Part shown: positions 10,744 to 22,321 of the stretch, piece after piece
How the letters are laid out: each line of letters opens with the position of its first letter
How positions within the stretch are numbered: the first letter of the stretch is position 1
Source: Hibiscus mutabilis
Taxonomy: Eukaryota; Streptophyta; Magnoliopsida; Malvales; Malvaceae
Direction of reading: 5' to 3'
Length of the DNA: 64,000 nucleotides
Assembly: GCA_019671005.1 (NCBI GenBank)
Contig: CM033745.1
Location: 37,865,834-37,929,833 of the forward strand
Translations under genes and position numbers: made by a program
The notes under the pieces: model-generated
What the model saw: the letters and a program-made list of their open reading frames with translations, nothing else
What the model was told of the DNA's origin: nothing
Database searches by the model: none

Positions 10744-13122
10744 CTGTTATGGGAAGAATGAAGAGCAGAGTGGTAAGTACAAGATATGTACTTAGTGAGG
10801 TAACACTAAGTCTAGTCAATTTTCTCAAAGCATATAAATTTAAGTAGTCATGTATTTCAAAGGATCAAACCCATCTTTACATCATTCATGCTTATTCGAA
10901 TTGCATAGGGTAATTTAGACAAGTTTTACATATCATACAATCAACATAACAACAATCCTTCATGACACTCAAGGCCATTCGAACAACATGCTTGGAAGAC
11001 AAGCAATCAATCATTCAATCCATCAAGTAGGCATTTATACATAAAGCCATCAACATACATTTCTTCCATGACAAGAAACAAGTTTAGCAACCATTCATGT
11101 GTCATCTTTCAAAGCAAGAAAGTTCATTCAGGTTTCTTATAATACAAGCAATGTTCATTTAGTCATCTTTCAAAGCAAGAAAGTTCATTCAAGTTTCTTA
11201 TAATACAAGCAAATTCATTTAGTCATCTTTCAACATTTCCTTGGTAAGTATCTTACTAGATAATCAAATCTTAACAATATGCATCGTAGTGCCAATATGC
11301 ACCGTCGTGCCAATATGCACCGTAGTGCCAATATGAGCTCAAGATTCTAAGGCATGCCCTCCTATCTATCAAACTAGCTACCAAGGTTGTTGATTATCCA
11401 TTTCATTTAAGTTTTATACATTTCATGATTCAATATAACAATATGCCATTCAAAGGCCAAGCCATTAGGCTTATGGAGTCTTAACTCCCAATACATAACT
11501 ATCTATAGCATTCGAATCAATCAACCATGTATAACATTCACAAACACAAGCATATGTATGCATTGTGCGTACCTTATTCTCCAAGCAAGCATGCCAATTC
11601 ATACCTTAGGCATAAGCAATGCACATGACAAGTATTTGATCATAATTGCTTAACACCCAAGTAAACACAAAGATCATGGCATCAATCATGTTATCATGCA
11701 TTTCATTCTTCCCTTAATTAGCCAAATATACTTTAAGTCATGTTACATGGCATTGACATTTCATTTAAGCAATAACAAGGTTGGTTAGGACCTAAGTCCC
11801 AACCCTAGGATAGTTACACTCACAATACTCCTAGCAATTCAACTATCTTGGATTCAGATCCCTTTTCCTCTAGCTTTGGGATGTCCAATCCTATCCTCTT
11901 CTTCCCCAATCTGCTGCCCTTGGTCTAGCAGGCATAGCATATACACATTTCATCAAAATAAGCACATAAAGTCACACAATCAAGGTAGCAATGTTATCAC
12001 AATATACCTAACATTTAGCTACTGTTTTTATGCTTCCTTTTAAGAATTTCTTACCAATTCAATTCCATAATGTTATCACTTCATTTTAAGACATAATCGG
12101 ACAGATTGCAATGTCCCAAAACTGTTTTGGAAACAGTTTATTACTAAGTGCAAAAACAGTCCCAAACTGCCCAGGACACTGCTGCCTGACAGTTTGCACA
12201 CTGTCCCTTTAAAAGGCCATATCTTTTCATCCTTACGTCGGAATTTCAATTTCTATACACCGTTGGAAAGCTTACAAAATTTAATATAAGACCATGTAAG
12301 GTTTGAATTTTAGTTCTTATGCAATTAATACAGTTTAATGTTCAAAGGCAGGGCATTTACACTGCCCAGAAATTCCTATTTACAGTTTTCAGTATAGGAC
12401 CCATTTTTCAGTTCTGTTTTCACCTAGTGAAAATAGACATTATAAGGATCATTTCATTTAAAATTTCATCCCTGAATTCAAACTATACAATTTTTGGTGA
12501 ATTTTCAAAGTGACTGCCCAGAACAGAGCAATTCTGGGCAGATTACATCTAATCACATTTTAATGCTTTTAATCCATTTTAACCAATGTCTTGGTCCTAT
12601 AATTCATTTCATATGACATTCTAAACATGTTAGGTTCATGTTAGTTCATTAAACAAGGCTTCCAAAATAGGGTAGTTTAGTTATAAAGCCTAATCTTGTA
12701 TGTTTACTCAATTTCAATACCACAAAACAGTTTCTATATTGTGTGACTATGTTCTTTTTCTTATCCTTCATTTCCAGCATTGTTTGCTATCTAATTCAAT
12801 TGTTTAACACCTTCTATACATTACCTATTCATGATCATCATCAATTCATTATTTCCTTAGCTCAATTTTAAGTTCTAATCATTCAATTCCTACTTCAATA
12901 ATACAATTCAATTTTTCCAGCAACCTAGGTTTGTTACACTAGCATAAACACATGATTTCCAGCCTTGTACCTAGTTTCATTCTTCAATTTAGCATAATTC
13001 AATAACCATTCTATCATCTAACAACACATTCAATATCTAATTCCATCAATAATCATCAAAAACAGTCCAATTTCACAATCATAGTTGCCTATTCAATTAA
13101 ACACAAGAAGAACTATACTTAC
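10744..13122 (-). other. Putative intron in LTR C
   Basis: On the sense (minus) strand a donor-like AAA|GTAAGT lies at 13122. An acceptor-like tract with CCTCACTAAG, a pyrimidine-rich stretch and CCCATAACAG ends at 10744. The positions correspond to those in S1, S2 and B, although the interval is longer (2379 nt). Confidence 0.35.
11275..11334. repeat. 18-bp minisatellite in LTR C
   Basis: The unit CAATATGCACCGTAGTGC occurs at 11275, 11293 and 11311 with few changes, plus a partial unit. In the right LTR only one unit and a fragment remain (about 20289-20312), and the LTR stops there. Confidence 0.8.
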
Positions 13123-13550
13123 TTTGCTTCTTGCTTAATTTCAATGAAAATTTCCTACACATGCAAGCTAAAATCCCTTCTTCAATGGCTGAATTCCCTA
13201 GTTTTCTCTCTCACTTTCTTTCTCTAAGATATTCGGCCAAAGTGGGATAATGGAGAAGATGACAACAACAATTCCTTGTTATTGGAATTGTGTATTGTCT
13301 AAATTGTCCCTTAATTAGTTACTAATCATGTGATTAGTCAAGGGCAAATAAGAGAACCATGATATTTATTATGCATTCCCCAACTTTATTCTTTAATTCA
13401 AGGTAGTCACTTTTAATTTGATCACTTGTTTTATACATTCTTTCAATTAGGCCCTTAACTATTCAATTTAGCTTAATTATAAATTCAATTAAGCTATCAA
13501 CTTATGCAATTTAATTCCAATACTTCTAAGCTAGGATTTGGGGTGTTGCA

Positions 13551-13563
13551 ATTCCCCCTTAAA
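13551..13563 (-). other. Polypurine tract of element C
   Basis: The minus strand reads AATTTAAGGGGGAAT up to the 3' LTR edge at 13550. This is the usual position of the plus-strand primer. It overlaps the last codons of the chromodomain frame. Confidence 0.75.
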
Positions 13564-14293
13564 TTAAATTCGTCCTTGAATTTATCTGAATCGAATAGGT
13601 GAGGATATTGCTTCCTCATGACTTCTTCAGATTCCCAGGTAGCTTCTTCCACCTTATGATTTCTCCATAAGATCTTAACAAGAGGAACAATCTTGTTCCG
13701 AAGCTTGCTTACTTCCCGGTCAAGAATCTAAATAGGTTCTTCTTCGTAGGACAAGTTGGGATTCAATTCAACTTCTTCTGGCTCAAGAGTGTGTGAAGGA
13801 TCAGATCGATACCTTCTGAGCATTGAAACATGGAATACATTATGTATTCTATCGAATTCTCTAGGAAGAGCTAGTCGATAGGCCACTGGACCAATTCTTT
13901 CAATAACTTCATATGGTCTGATGTATCGGGGACTGAGCTTCCCTTTTCTTCCAAATCTGAGCACTTTCTTCCAAGGTGAGACCTTTAGGAAGACTTTGTC
14001 TCCAATAGCATACTGAATATCTCTTCTTTTCAAATCAGCATACGCTTTCTGTCTATCGAAAGCTGTCTTTTACCGATCATGAATGATCTTGATTTGTTCT
14101 TCGGTTTCCCGAAGCAATTGAGGTCCCAATACTTTGTTTTCTCCCAATTCAGGCCAGCATAAAGGAGTTCTACATCTTCTACCATATAGAGCTTCAAATG
14201 GTGCGATTTGAATAGAAGATTGGTAGCTATTGTTGTAGGCAAACTCCACAAGAGATAGAGATTTATCCCAATTCTTCCCGAAGTTAATAACAC
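13560..14293 (-). pseudogene. pol: Element C integrase C-terminus with chromodomain
   Basis: On the minus strand the integrase continues (SLSLVEFAYNNSYQ, then IAPFEALYGRRC in a shifted frame) into the GPY/SH3-like module (KLSPRYIRPYEVIERIGPVAYRL, near 13920) and FHVSMLRRY. The acidic linker ends EEEPI at 13730, where a single TAG interrupts. The next residues, ILDREVSKLRNK, LVKILWRNHKVEEATWESEE and the Phe-ending tail, form a recognisable chromodomain with its aromatic positions. In chromoviruses this module directs integration, often to heterochromatin. The frame runs on into the LTR and stops there. Confidence 0.88.
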
Positions 14294-14297
14294 AAGC

Positions 14298-14627
14298 TCA
14301 TAGCATATCTTCTAATACTTGAATAATTCTCTCAGATTGGCCATCCGATTGAGGATGAAAGGCCGTACTAAGATGTACTTTAGCTCCTAGAGCTTTCTGT
14401 AGAGAATTCCAAAATCGAGAAGCGAATCGAGGATCACGATCAGAGATAATTGCTGTAGGTACACCGTGTAACCGAATCACTTCACGAATGTACAGCTCGG
14501 AAAGGGTTTCCAAGCTTATGTTCATGCGAACAGGGATGAAGTGAGTAGATTTAGTGAATCTATCAACAGTCACCCACACATCATTATTCTTTATTGGAGT
14601 AGAAGGAAGACCGGTGACAAAGTCCAT
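14298..14627 (-). pseudogene. pol: Element C integrase catalytic core
   Basis: This open segment of 109 codons holds the rve core. The catalytic triad is visible as D22 (VTVDRFTKS), D63 (ISDRDPRF) and E99 (DGQSERIIQ), with 35 residues between the last two (DD35E). The core itself looks intact. Downstream a stop near 14296 (tagcatat context) and frame changes separate it from the C-terminus. It belongs to the same pol as the frames on both sides. Confidence 0.92.
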
Positions 14628-14645
14628 GGTGATTCGATCCCACTT

Positions 14646-15133
14646 CTATTGGGGAAGTTCAATTGGCTGAAGCAATCCAGTAGGGACTTGATGCTCAGTT
14701 TTGACTCTTTGACATGTTAAGCACTTCGATACGAAGTTCGTGATTACAGATTTCATGCCTGGCCACCAGTATAGTGGCTTTAGGTCCTTATACATCTTAA
14801 CTGATCCAGGGTAGATCGAAAAAGAACTTTGATGAGCTTCTTTTAACATTTCTTGTCTTAATTCCTCATTGTTAGGAACACAAACTCTATCTTTGAAATA
14901 GAAGAGTCCATTTGAATTTAGGGAGAAGTCGGAGCTAGTCTCAGAAGAAAGCTTAGATATGATCTTCTGAAGATCTGGATCAACTTGTTGAAGTTCTTTA
15001 ATTCTCGAGATGAAATTGGATCGAACTTGAAGTTCAGACAGAAATTTTTGGCTCTTGGATAGTCGGAAATGAGCATTGATAGCCGTAGTAGCTACGAAAG
15101 CATTAACAAAGTCATTAGAATGATTTTCAATAG
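14646..15133 (-). pseudogene. pol: Element C integrase N-terminal zinc domain and linker
   Basis: A linker (LRQEMLKEAHQSSF...) precedes the H2C2 zinc domain. The first His (EAHQ) and both Cys (CLTCQRVK) are present, but the second His position reads Tyr (SIYPGS, where the family usually has SIHPGS). WWPGMK is intact. A stop at about 14647 separates it from the catalytic core. Upstream, 15134-15386 has no recognisable coding on either strand and may be a small insertion or decayed linker. Confidence 0.8.
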
Positions 15134-15386
15134 ATTACTTGCAGTGCAAGGCACTGTTTGAATTGTTCCTTGCATAAAAAGCCATTGTTCATATTCTTTC
15201 TTACAAGCTAAGAAATATTCGATTTCAATGGTTATAAGCATTTTAGACTCAATTCTTATTCGAATAAGTTACTTGTATTTCAAGAAATTTTTGAATAGTA
15301 ACTTGTAGCTTAAGAAAGCTCTAAATTCATTGTTTACAAAACAAGAGAAGGCATAATTCAATTGAATTTTAATTAGAATTCTAGAT

Positions 15387-16640
15387 TTAGGAGTTACCCG
15401 AGTATGGTCTGAGACTAAGGGAGTCAGCAATTACATTTGCTTTCCCCGGATGGTAGTCGATAACCAAATCGTAATCTTTAAGTAATTCGAGCCATCTCCT
15501 TTGTCTCAGATTCAAGTCCTTCTGAGTTAAGAGATACTTGAGACTTTTGAGATCGGTAAACAGATTGCATTTCTCTCTGTATAGATAGTGTCTCCATATC
15601 TTGAGAGCAAGCACGATAGTTGCTAGTTCCAGGTCGTGTGTTGGATAATTAGACTCGTGTGGCTTCAGTTGCCTTAAAGCGTAAGCAATTACTTTCCCAT
15701 CTTGCATCAGGACACAACTGAGTCCTAGATGAGAAACATCACTATAAACAGTAAATTCTTTGCCCGATTCTAGTTGGATGAGTACCAGGGCATGAGTCAG
15801 AGCTTGCTTAAGTTGATCAAAGCTTCGTTGTTGGTTCTCCGACCAAACAAAAGGCGTATCTTTACGAGTAAGCTTGGTAAGACTTGCGACAATAGAGGAA
15901 AAGCCTTTAACACATCTTCTATAATACCTGGATAAACCAAGAAAGCTTTGGACCTCGCTTACATTCTTCGGAGGTCTCCAATTCAGAATAGACTGAATCT
16001 TGCTCGGATCGACTTTAATTCCTTCAGCCAAGATAACATGGCCAAGGAAAGAAACTTCTGGTAACCAAAATTCACATGTGGAGAACTTGGCATACAATTT
16101 ATGTTCTTGGAGTGTTTGCAAGACAACTCGAAGGTGTTCAGCATGTTTCTCCTTATTCCGAGAGTACACCAGAATGTCGTCGATGAATACGGCCACGAAC
16201 TTGTCAAGATAAGGCTTGAATACGCGATTCATAAGATCCATGAAAGCAGCCGGAGCATTCGTTAACCCGAATGGCATTACGAGGAATTCGAAGTGGCCAC
16301 ATCGAGTACGAAAGGCTGTCTTGGGTACATCTTATTCTTTCACTTTCATTTGATAGTACCCCGATCTAAAGTCGATCTTAGAGAATACGGCAGCATCCCT
16401 AAGTTGATCAAAAAGATCTTCAATTCTGGGCAGGGGATACCAGTTCTTGATGGTGAGCTTGTTTAAGTGACGGTAATCAATACAAAGCCGCGTAGTCCCG
16501 TCTTTCTTCTTTACAAACAAAACCGGAGCACCCCAAGGAGAAGTGCTAGGCCGTATGAAACCTTTATCTTGTAACTCCTGAAGTTGCTTCTTTAATTCTT
16601 TCAACTCAACAGGTGCCATTCTATAGGGTGTAATGGACAC
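15387..16640 (-). pseudogene. pol: Element C reverse transcriptase and RNase H
   Basis: RT starts with the MSITPYRMAPVELKELKKQL region and continues through FVKKKDGTTRLCIDYRHLNK and FSKIDFRSGYYQMKV. A single TAA at about 16329-16331 interrupts it, then it resumes through MPFGLTNAPAAFMDLMN to the catalytic FIDD (16187-16176, the YXDD position). RNase H follows: YSDVSHLGLSCVLMQ, NYPTHDLELATIVLALKIWRHYL, and a C-terminal IADSLS (family usually ADALS). TDLKSLKYL has Leu where His is usual. Damage is light: one stop and a few substitutions. Confidence 0.93.
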
Positions 16641-16682
16641 CGGAGTTGTTCTAGGCTAAACTTCTATCCCGAACTTTACTTC

Positions 16683-17170
16683 TCAGATTAGAGGAACACC
16701 AGGGAGTTCCTCGTGAAAAACATCAGTGAATTCAGAAACGACAGGCATGCTAGGCAAACCAAATTTAATTTCATCTTGAAAGATCATTTTAGCAAATATA
16801 GAAGTTTGTTTCTTGTCTATTAAGAGAATGGATTCTTTCCCTAAATCCTGAAGATACAATCTCCGATTTTGGCAATCTACCCAAGCCTCGTGTTTACTTA
16901 ACCAATCTAACCCTAATATCAAGTCAAATTCACAATAAGGTAGTACATATAGATCAATAGGAAATGGGATATTTCGAATGGTCATGGAAGCTTGCTTGTG
17001 ACGCAAGTTAATGGGTGTTTTCCCCCTAATGGATTCAAAACTACAATATTGGATTCAATAATTTTGGGTTTCAATTTTAACTTGTTGATCAAGGCAGAAC
17101 AAATGAATGGGTAGACCCCGGATCAATTAAAGCATAAGTAGGACTGGAATTTAATTCAATGGTACCTGCG
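16683..17170 (-). pseudogene. pol: Element C aspartic protease
   Basis: The minus strand encodes ALIDPGSTHSF near 17120, the retropepsin active site with the D-P/S-G pattern seen in chromoviruses. After a frame change come LRHKQASMTIRNIPFPIDL and FDLILGLDWLSKH (16900s). The linker to RT includes FTDVFHEELPGVP. It cleaves the Gag-Pol precursor in active elements. A frame break near 17010 disables it. Confidence 0.85.
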
Positions 17171-18491
17171 ATAGCATCGGGAGCTTCTTCATCATCTTTA
17201 CCACGAATGTGGTACATACGAGCAGGGGCTCGAGATTCCTGATGTGTTGGAGCATTCGAATAGGGGCCCTTCTATTTCCCCTGATTCTTGAACTGAGCTT
17301 GTCTGGGTGCTTTGTTTCGGTTAGGAGGAGTTGAGCTAGCAATTGCAGAAGCTCGATTCGAAGCCTTGTTGGGATTCTGAGGACAATCCTGAATATAATG
17401 ACCAGAGGCTCCACATGAAAAACATAAATTCTGTTGAACTCGGTACTGGCCAGTATGATGTTTTTGACAGAACTTACAAGGAGGGCACTGATTAGCTTTA
17501 GCCTGATTCCCCGTACTATTAACAGAAACACATGGGCTAAAGTCTTTACAACCGTTTGAGGTTTCAAAATATAACTACTCTTCTGATTAGGGGTATAGTT
17601 CGAAAAGTGTCCCTTGTAATGTTTGGACTTCTTTGATTGCCAATGTGGCTTATCATCATTCCTGGGTCATTTGTCTTTCCAGGAATGTCCGCTCTTACAT
17701 ATTTCTGAGGCTTTCATCTTCGCCTCAGTAGCAATGGCCCAATTTACCAAGTTCTGGAAGTTGGTAATACCCAAGGCAGTGAATATCAGGCTTAATTCAT
17801 CGTTTAACCCATCAATGAACATTCAGCACTTGTCGGCCTCGGTTTTGATATACTCTGACCCATACTTGCAATACTTGCAAAAGTCGCTCATGTATTGCAC
17901 GATAGGTCATCTAGCTTGTTTAAGATACATAAATCATTTTCAGCACTCGGCCAGATATTGCTCGCTGATATACTTCTTCTTGAACTCGTCAATGAAGAAC
18001 TTCCACGTAATAGACTCTGCAGGAGCAGTTAGAGTAGTGGTTTCCCACCAGCTTAGTGCTTCGTCTGCTAACAGAGCGATGGCACACTCGAGTTTATGTT
18101 CATCAGGAAATGACAATTATTTAGTCAAAAATACAAGTAGTGGCCTCTAACCAGCACTCAACTACTTCTGGATTAGCCTCATCGGTGCCAGTAAAGGTAT
18201 ATTCCTAATGTTGAGCCAGCTTATCAATAGGGGCTCTTTTGGCACAGTAACAGTAGGAGCAATGGGATGATGCTGTTTAAGGGCAGTTATGAGATGAGTG
18301 TACATCTCTTTCATACTTGTAAGGCATTCTTGCTGCACAGGATTGATAGCATGAGCTTCTTGTTGAGCAGCAGCCTGAGCTCGATGTTGAACTTGCTGTT
18401 GAGGAAGATTCTATTCCATCCCCACACTATCTCCTTCTTTCGAGGAGCCTATGGGACTATCATTATCACGACCCAATCTTGTTTCTGACAT
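17171..18491 (-). pseudogene. gag: Element C gag with zinc knuckle, heavily interrupted
   Basis: The start at 18491 gives MSETRLGRDNDSPIG and a Gln/Ala-rich region (about 18400) with an early TAG. The capsid part follows (VVECWLEATT; LECAIALLADEALSWWETTT; FFIDEFKKKYI), then the zinc knuckle CFSCGASGHYIQDC (17380-17425, CX2CX4HX4C) in another frame. At least four stops and several frameshifts are present. It lies 150 bases from the 5' LTR, as expected. Plus-strand open frames over it are shadows. Confidence 0.85.
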
Positions 18492-18626
18492 TCTAGTTCA
18501 ATCAGAACAAATAGAGTCTTAGTTATCACATTTACACATTTATGCAACAACACAAGCTTATATCAAGTCTCCTAGGTGGCGCATATCCTATATGATGTAA
18601 ATGAGCTTATCGAATCAACCAAAAAA

Positions 18627-18640
18627 GCTTTGATTACCGA
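18627..18640 (-). other. Degenerate primer-binding site of element C
   Basis: The minus strand reads TCGGTAATCAAAGC four bases from the LTR edge (18645). It resembles TGGTATCAGAGC (initiator tRNA-Met) with one extra base and two changes. Confidence 0.5.
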
Positions 18641-18644
18641 TAAA

Positions 18645-20312
18645 TGTAACACCCCATCCCCGGGTTAGCCATAACCCGGTTCCAGAGCGTTACCAGAACG
18701 AAAACAAAGTAATTGATAGGTTACTTGTCGAACAAGTAAACTCGGAATAACTTGCCTTGTTGCGCAAGTAACCTAAACTCTAAATCTTTCAAACATACAA
18801 TTCATGCAAGCAAACCACATTAAGCAATTAACTACATACATAACATGCTAATTTAGGTACCATTTTGTTCCATTTCATGCTTATAACCTAAGTTACTATT
18901 GTCATATTACCAAACCATTCAAATTACATACAATCATTCAAACAACAACTCAAGTGTGTTATACATTACATTAAGGTTACTATTAAACATGGTATAACTT
19001 TCATTCTTATTACACTTTCATGTACATTAATCGAACAACATATAGGTGATCACTAAACATGCTTAAACTAGCTTACTTGCAACTTAAAAAACTACCTATT
19101 CAACCAATTAACAAGATCAACATAAAGCATTTAACATACAATCTTATTACATTTTTATTCACCTATTCGAACAACATGAATTCCCTAACTACATTTCAAT
19201 TATTTCTTTACAATCAAGTTCATCATATTTCATTTGGTTCCTATTTCAATCAAACATAGCATTTCATGGCATCCTTAGATAATACATTGTTAATGCATGC
19301 TTAACATACCTTAGCCTCAAACTCCATATTGCCGAATCATGCTCATGAACATAGGAGCAAATGTATGAGTATACAACATAGGTTTAGCATTCAAATTAAA
19401 CAAGATTTCATCACACATTGGTTCTACATTAGAATCATACATGGTTTCATTCAACAATGCATTCTTTCACAAATTTGTGCAGCTATTACTTCATATATAT
19501 ATACATCATCATGGTTCAAACATAGTTTTAGTCATCCAAATAGAATTTACATAATAGGCCCATCAAAACATTACACAACTAGTCTTATACACATAATCAA
19601 ATGCATGATCAAGGCTACCTAATACAAAATATAGTTCCACCAAACTAGGAGTATACAAAGAGTATGAATTCAAGTGTTAAGTACAAGATATCCTCAAAGC
19701 ATATAAATTCAAGTGTTGCTTCAAACCCAAGATATCCTCTTGAAGTATTTTTAATCTGTTATGGGAAGAATGAAGAGCAGAGTGGTAAGTACAAGATATG
19801 TACTTAGTGAGGTAACACTAAGTCTAGTCAATTTTCTCAAAGCATATAAATTCAAGTAGTCATGTATTTCAAAGGATCAAATCCATCTTTACATCATTCA
19901 TGCTTATTCGAATTGCATAGGGTAATTTAGACAAGTTTTACATATCATACAATCAACATAACAACAATCCTTCATGACACTCAAGGCTATTCGAACAACA
20001 TGCTTGGAAGACAAGCAATCAATCATTCAATCCATCAAGTAGGCATTTATACATAAAGCCATCAACATACATTTCTTCCATGACAAGAAACAAGTTTAGC
20101 AACCATTCATGTGTCATATTTCAAAGCAAGAAAGTTTATTCAAGTTTCTTATAATACAAGCAATGTTCATTTAGTCATCTTTCAAAGCAAGAAAGTTTAT
20201 TCAAGTTTCTTATAATAGAAGCAATATTCATTTAGTGATCTTTCAACATTTCCTTGGTAAGTAGCTTACTAGATAATCAAATCTTAACAATATGCACCGA
20301 AGTGCCAATATG
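18645..20312 (-). repeat. 5' LTR of element C, truncated
   Basis: It aligns with 9641-11300 at high similarity, then stops inside the 18-bp minisatellite. A small extra duplication (about 19670-19725) repeats the nearby 'gtacaagatatcctc' and 'aattcaagtg' words. Beyond 20312 sequence of B resumes. Confidence 0.88.
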
Positions 20313-20988
20313 CGTGTTCGTGTACTACGGCTGTTTTGTAAGCAAATGAACCGTTGAAAACTATTTTGATGATGACTACAAGTCTATACATGAATCCTGG
20401 ACTGTTTGGTTTAAATAAGAGATTATAGGGACTGTTTGATATATATATATATATACTTGTTTCCAATTTCGAGCAATTGAACATGTTTAAATGAGATTAG
20501 GTTTTGATGTATTTTTGAGTGTATATGTTGGCTGACCTGTATTGATTAAATATGAAAGTTAAGGGGGCTGTCTATAAATAATTAAAGGCTACCCGCATGA
20601 AAAATGAGACAGTTTTGTGTAATTATAAGTATTTAGTAAATTGTCTTGAATGTATATGTATGAACATATGAGAATTGAACTATTTTGTGAACGAACAATC
20701 ACATAGATGATTGTTTTGGTATGTATATATGTGTAAGTACAAATGAGTTGACCCGACTAGTGTTAAATTGTTATTGTTTTGAGGTACGTACATTGTTAAG
20801 GAGGACTAGGGACTTGTTTAGGAAAGGAAGAGGTGATTGTGGTTCAGGTATCCTGTAACTTCAGGATAAGAGGTTAGTTTTAAAGCCTTGAACTAGCTAC
20901 TGGTTTTTCCAGGCAGCGTTTGTATTTAATTTACATGCACTACTTTATTGTTGATTGTAAAATGTTGAAATGCTAACTTGAACTAGAG

Positions 20989-22321
20989 GTAAGTGCTTCG
21001 AGGTAAGTACTCTAAAATAGATCTCTTTTTTACTCCTGAATGGACTTCGGTCCCCTGTTTGGTACTTTTAGTACCCCATGTTGACGACAAACGTCATTGG
21101 GTTCGAATATCTAGATTGCTTGAAAATCAAGGCTATGTTGAATAAAATAAAATGAAGTATAAATTATGTATACTTGTAAAATTGACTGTTTGAGTATGTT
21201 AATCGTACATACACATGTTGTTGCCCTGATATGCTTAATTGTGATTAAAATGGACTGTTTGAGTATGCTAATCGTACATACACATGTTGCTGCCCTGATA
21301 TGCTTAATTGTGATTAAAATGGACTGTTTGAGTATGCTAATCGTACATACACATGTTGCTGCCCTGATATGCTTAATTGTGATTAAAATGGACTGTTTGA
21401 GTATGTTAATCGTACACACACATGTTACTGCCCTGATATGCTTAATTGTGATTAAAATGGACTGTTTGAGTATGTTAATCGTACATACACATGTTGCTGC
21501 CCTGATATGCTTAATGGTGATTAAAATGGACTGTTTAAGTATGTTAATCGTACATACAGATGTTGCTGCCCTGATATGCTTAATTGTGATTAAAATGGAC
21601 TGTTTGAGTATGTTATAGTACATGCACTTGTTGCTGCCCTGATCTGCTTAATTGGGATTAAAATGGACAGCTTGAGTATGTTAATCGTACATACACATGT
21701 TGCTGCCCTGATATGCTTAACTATGATTAAAATGGACTGTTTGAGTATGCTAATCATACATACATTTATTGCTGCCTGATTAGCACGAATACTTTGCAAT
21801 TGGCTAGTGCTGAATATGTAAGGTTGTATAAACATAAGTGCTGTTAGGATAACTATATTGGTACATGAAAATGGATTGTGTTGAATGATTAATTGAGTAG
21901 ACATCTTGCGTACATGATCACACCTAGTTCGAATGCTATGAATATATATATATATAGTTACATGCTTGAACAAACCCCCTCGTGCTCATGAGTATGCTTA
22001 ATCTGATTCTCTATGTGGAGGCGTGTACACATACATGATATATTGATTATGTCGGCATCCTATATGCCAAATAATCTGTATTTGTGGTCTGATAAGTTGA
22101 GTGGGAATTCGTGAATAAGACAATGCACACCCACAAAATAGTTTGTTGAAGGCTTTGTAATGTTCGCGTTCTTATACCATGTTTTAGTTAGTGACTGCTT
22201 CAACCTTGTTTAACTTTGGTGAAAGTTTAAGTATAATTCCTATAACGTTTAATATATGCCATATTTTATTTTACCACCTCACTAGGCGACTGCTTACTTC
22301 TTCCTCTCGATTGTATTTCAG
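20989..22321 (+). other. Putative intron in LTR B, containing the 69-bp array
   Basis: The donor-like AGAG|GTAAGT lies at 20989, with a second copy at 21003. The acceptor-like end is CCTCACTAGG, then a pyrimidine-rich stretch, then TTTCAG at 22321. The arrangement matches S1 and S2. The array sits between the two signals. Confidence 0.35.
21182..21776. repeat. 69-bp tandem repeat array
   Basis: Units beginning GACTGTTTGAG start at 21184, 21253, 21322, 21391, 21460, 21529, 21598, 21666 (slightly degenerate) and 21735. The period is 69 except for one shortened unit. The first seven copies are very similar and the outer ones diverge. Each unit contains GTACATACACATG and CCTGATATGCTTAAT. Since 69 is a multiple of 3, both strands stay open over the array, but no protein is implied. 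Confidence 0.95.

Larger units (their letters stand above)
9641..13550 (-). repeat. 3' LTR of element C, complete
   Basis: It starts tgtaacacccc and ends gggtgttgca, with the polypurine tract immediately right of it. The first 1.66 kb aligns with 18645-20312. Inside are an (AT)n run (about 10488-10514, shorter in the other LTR), a 60-bp direct repeat (11102-11235, about 2.3 copies), an 18-bp minisatellite (11275-11334), and block 12216-12300 that matches S2 near 38440. Short open frames here are not genes. Confidence 0.9.
9641..20312 (-). mobile_element. Element C: Tekay/Del-type chromovirus, 5' LTR truncated
   Basis: The element reads right to left: partial 5' LTR (20312-18645), degenerate primer site, gag (18491), zinc knuckle, protease, RT, RNase H, integrase, chromodomain (13560), polypurine tract, and a complete 3' LTR (13550-9641, 3910 bases). 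The integrase carries the GPY/SH3-like tail and a chromodomain, which place it among chromoviruses; sequence style fits the Tekay (Del) clade. It is inserted in B. About 2.2 kb of the right LTR is missing. Several stops and frameshifts make it non-autonomous, although pol is the best preserved in the window. Confidence 0.9.

Noticed and set aside
17623..18150. 175-codon plus-strand frame
   Set aside because: It is the antisense shadow of the C gag, whose WW pair, F-K-K-K-Y block and zinc knuckle read on the minus strand.
9641..20312. Element C as a full-length active retrotransposon
   Set aside because: Stops in gag, RT and before the chromodomain, frameshifts in protease and integrase, a lost zinc His and a truncated 5' LTR.
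21111..21623. Long open frames on both strands with a 23-residue repeat
   Set aside because: They are produced by the 69-bp tandem array, whose period is a multiple of three; no start context or independent coding sign was seen.
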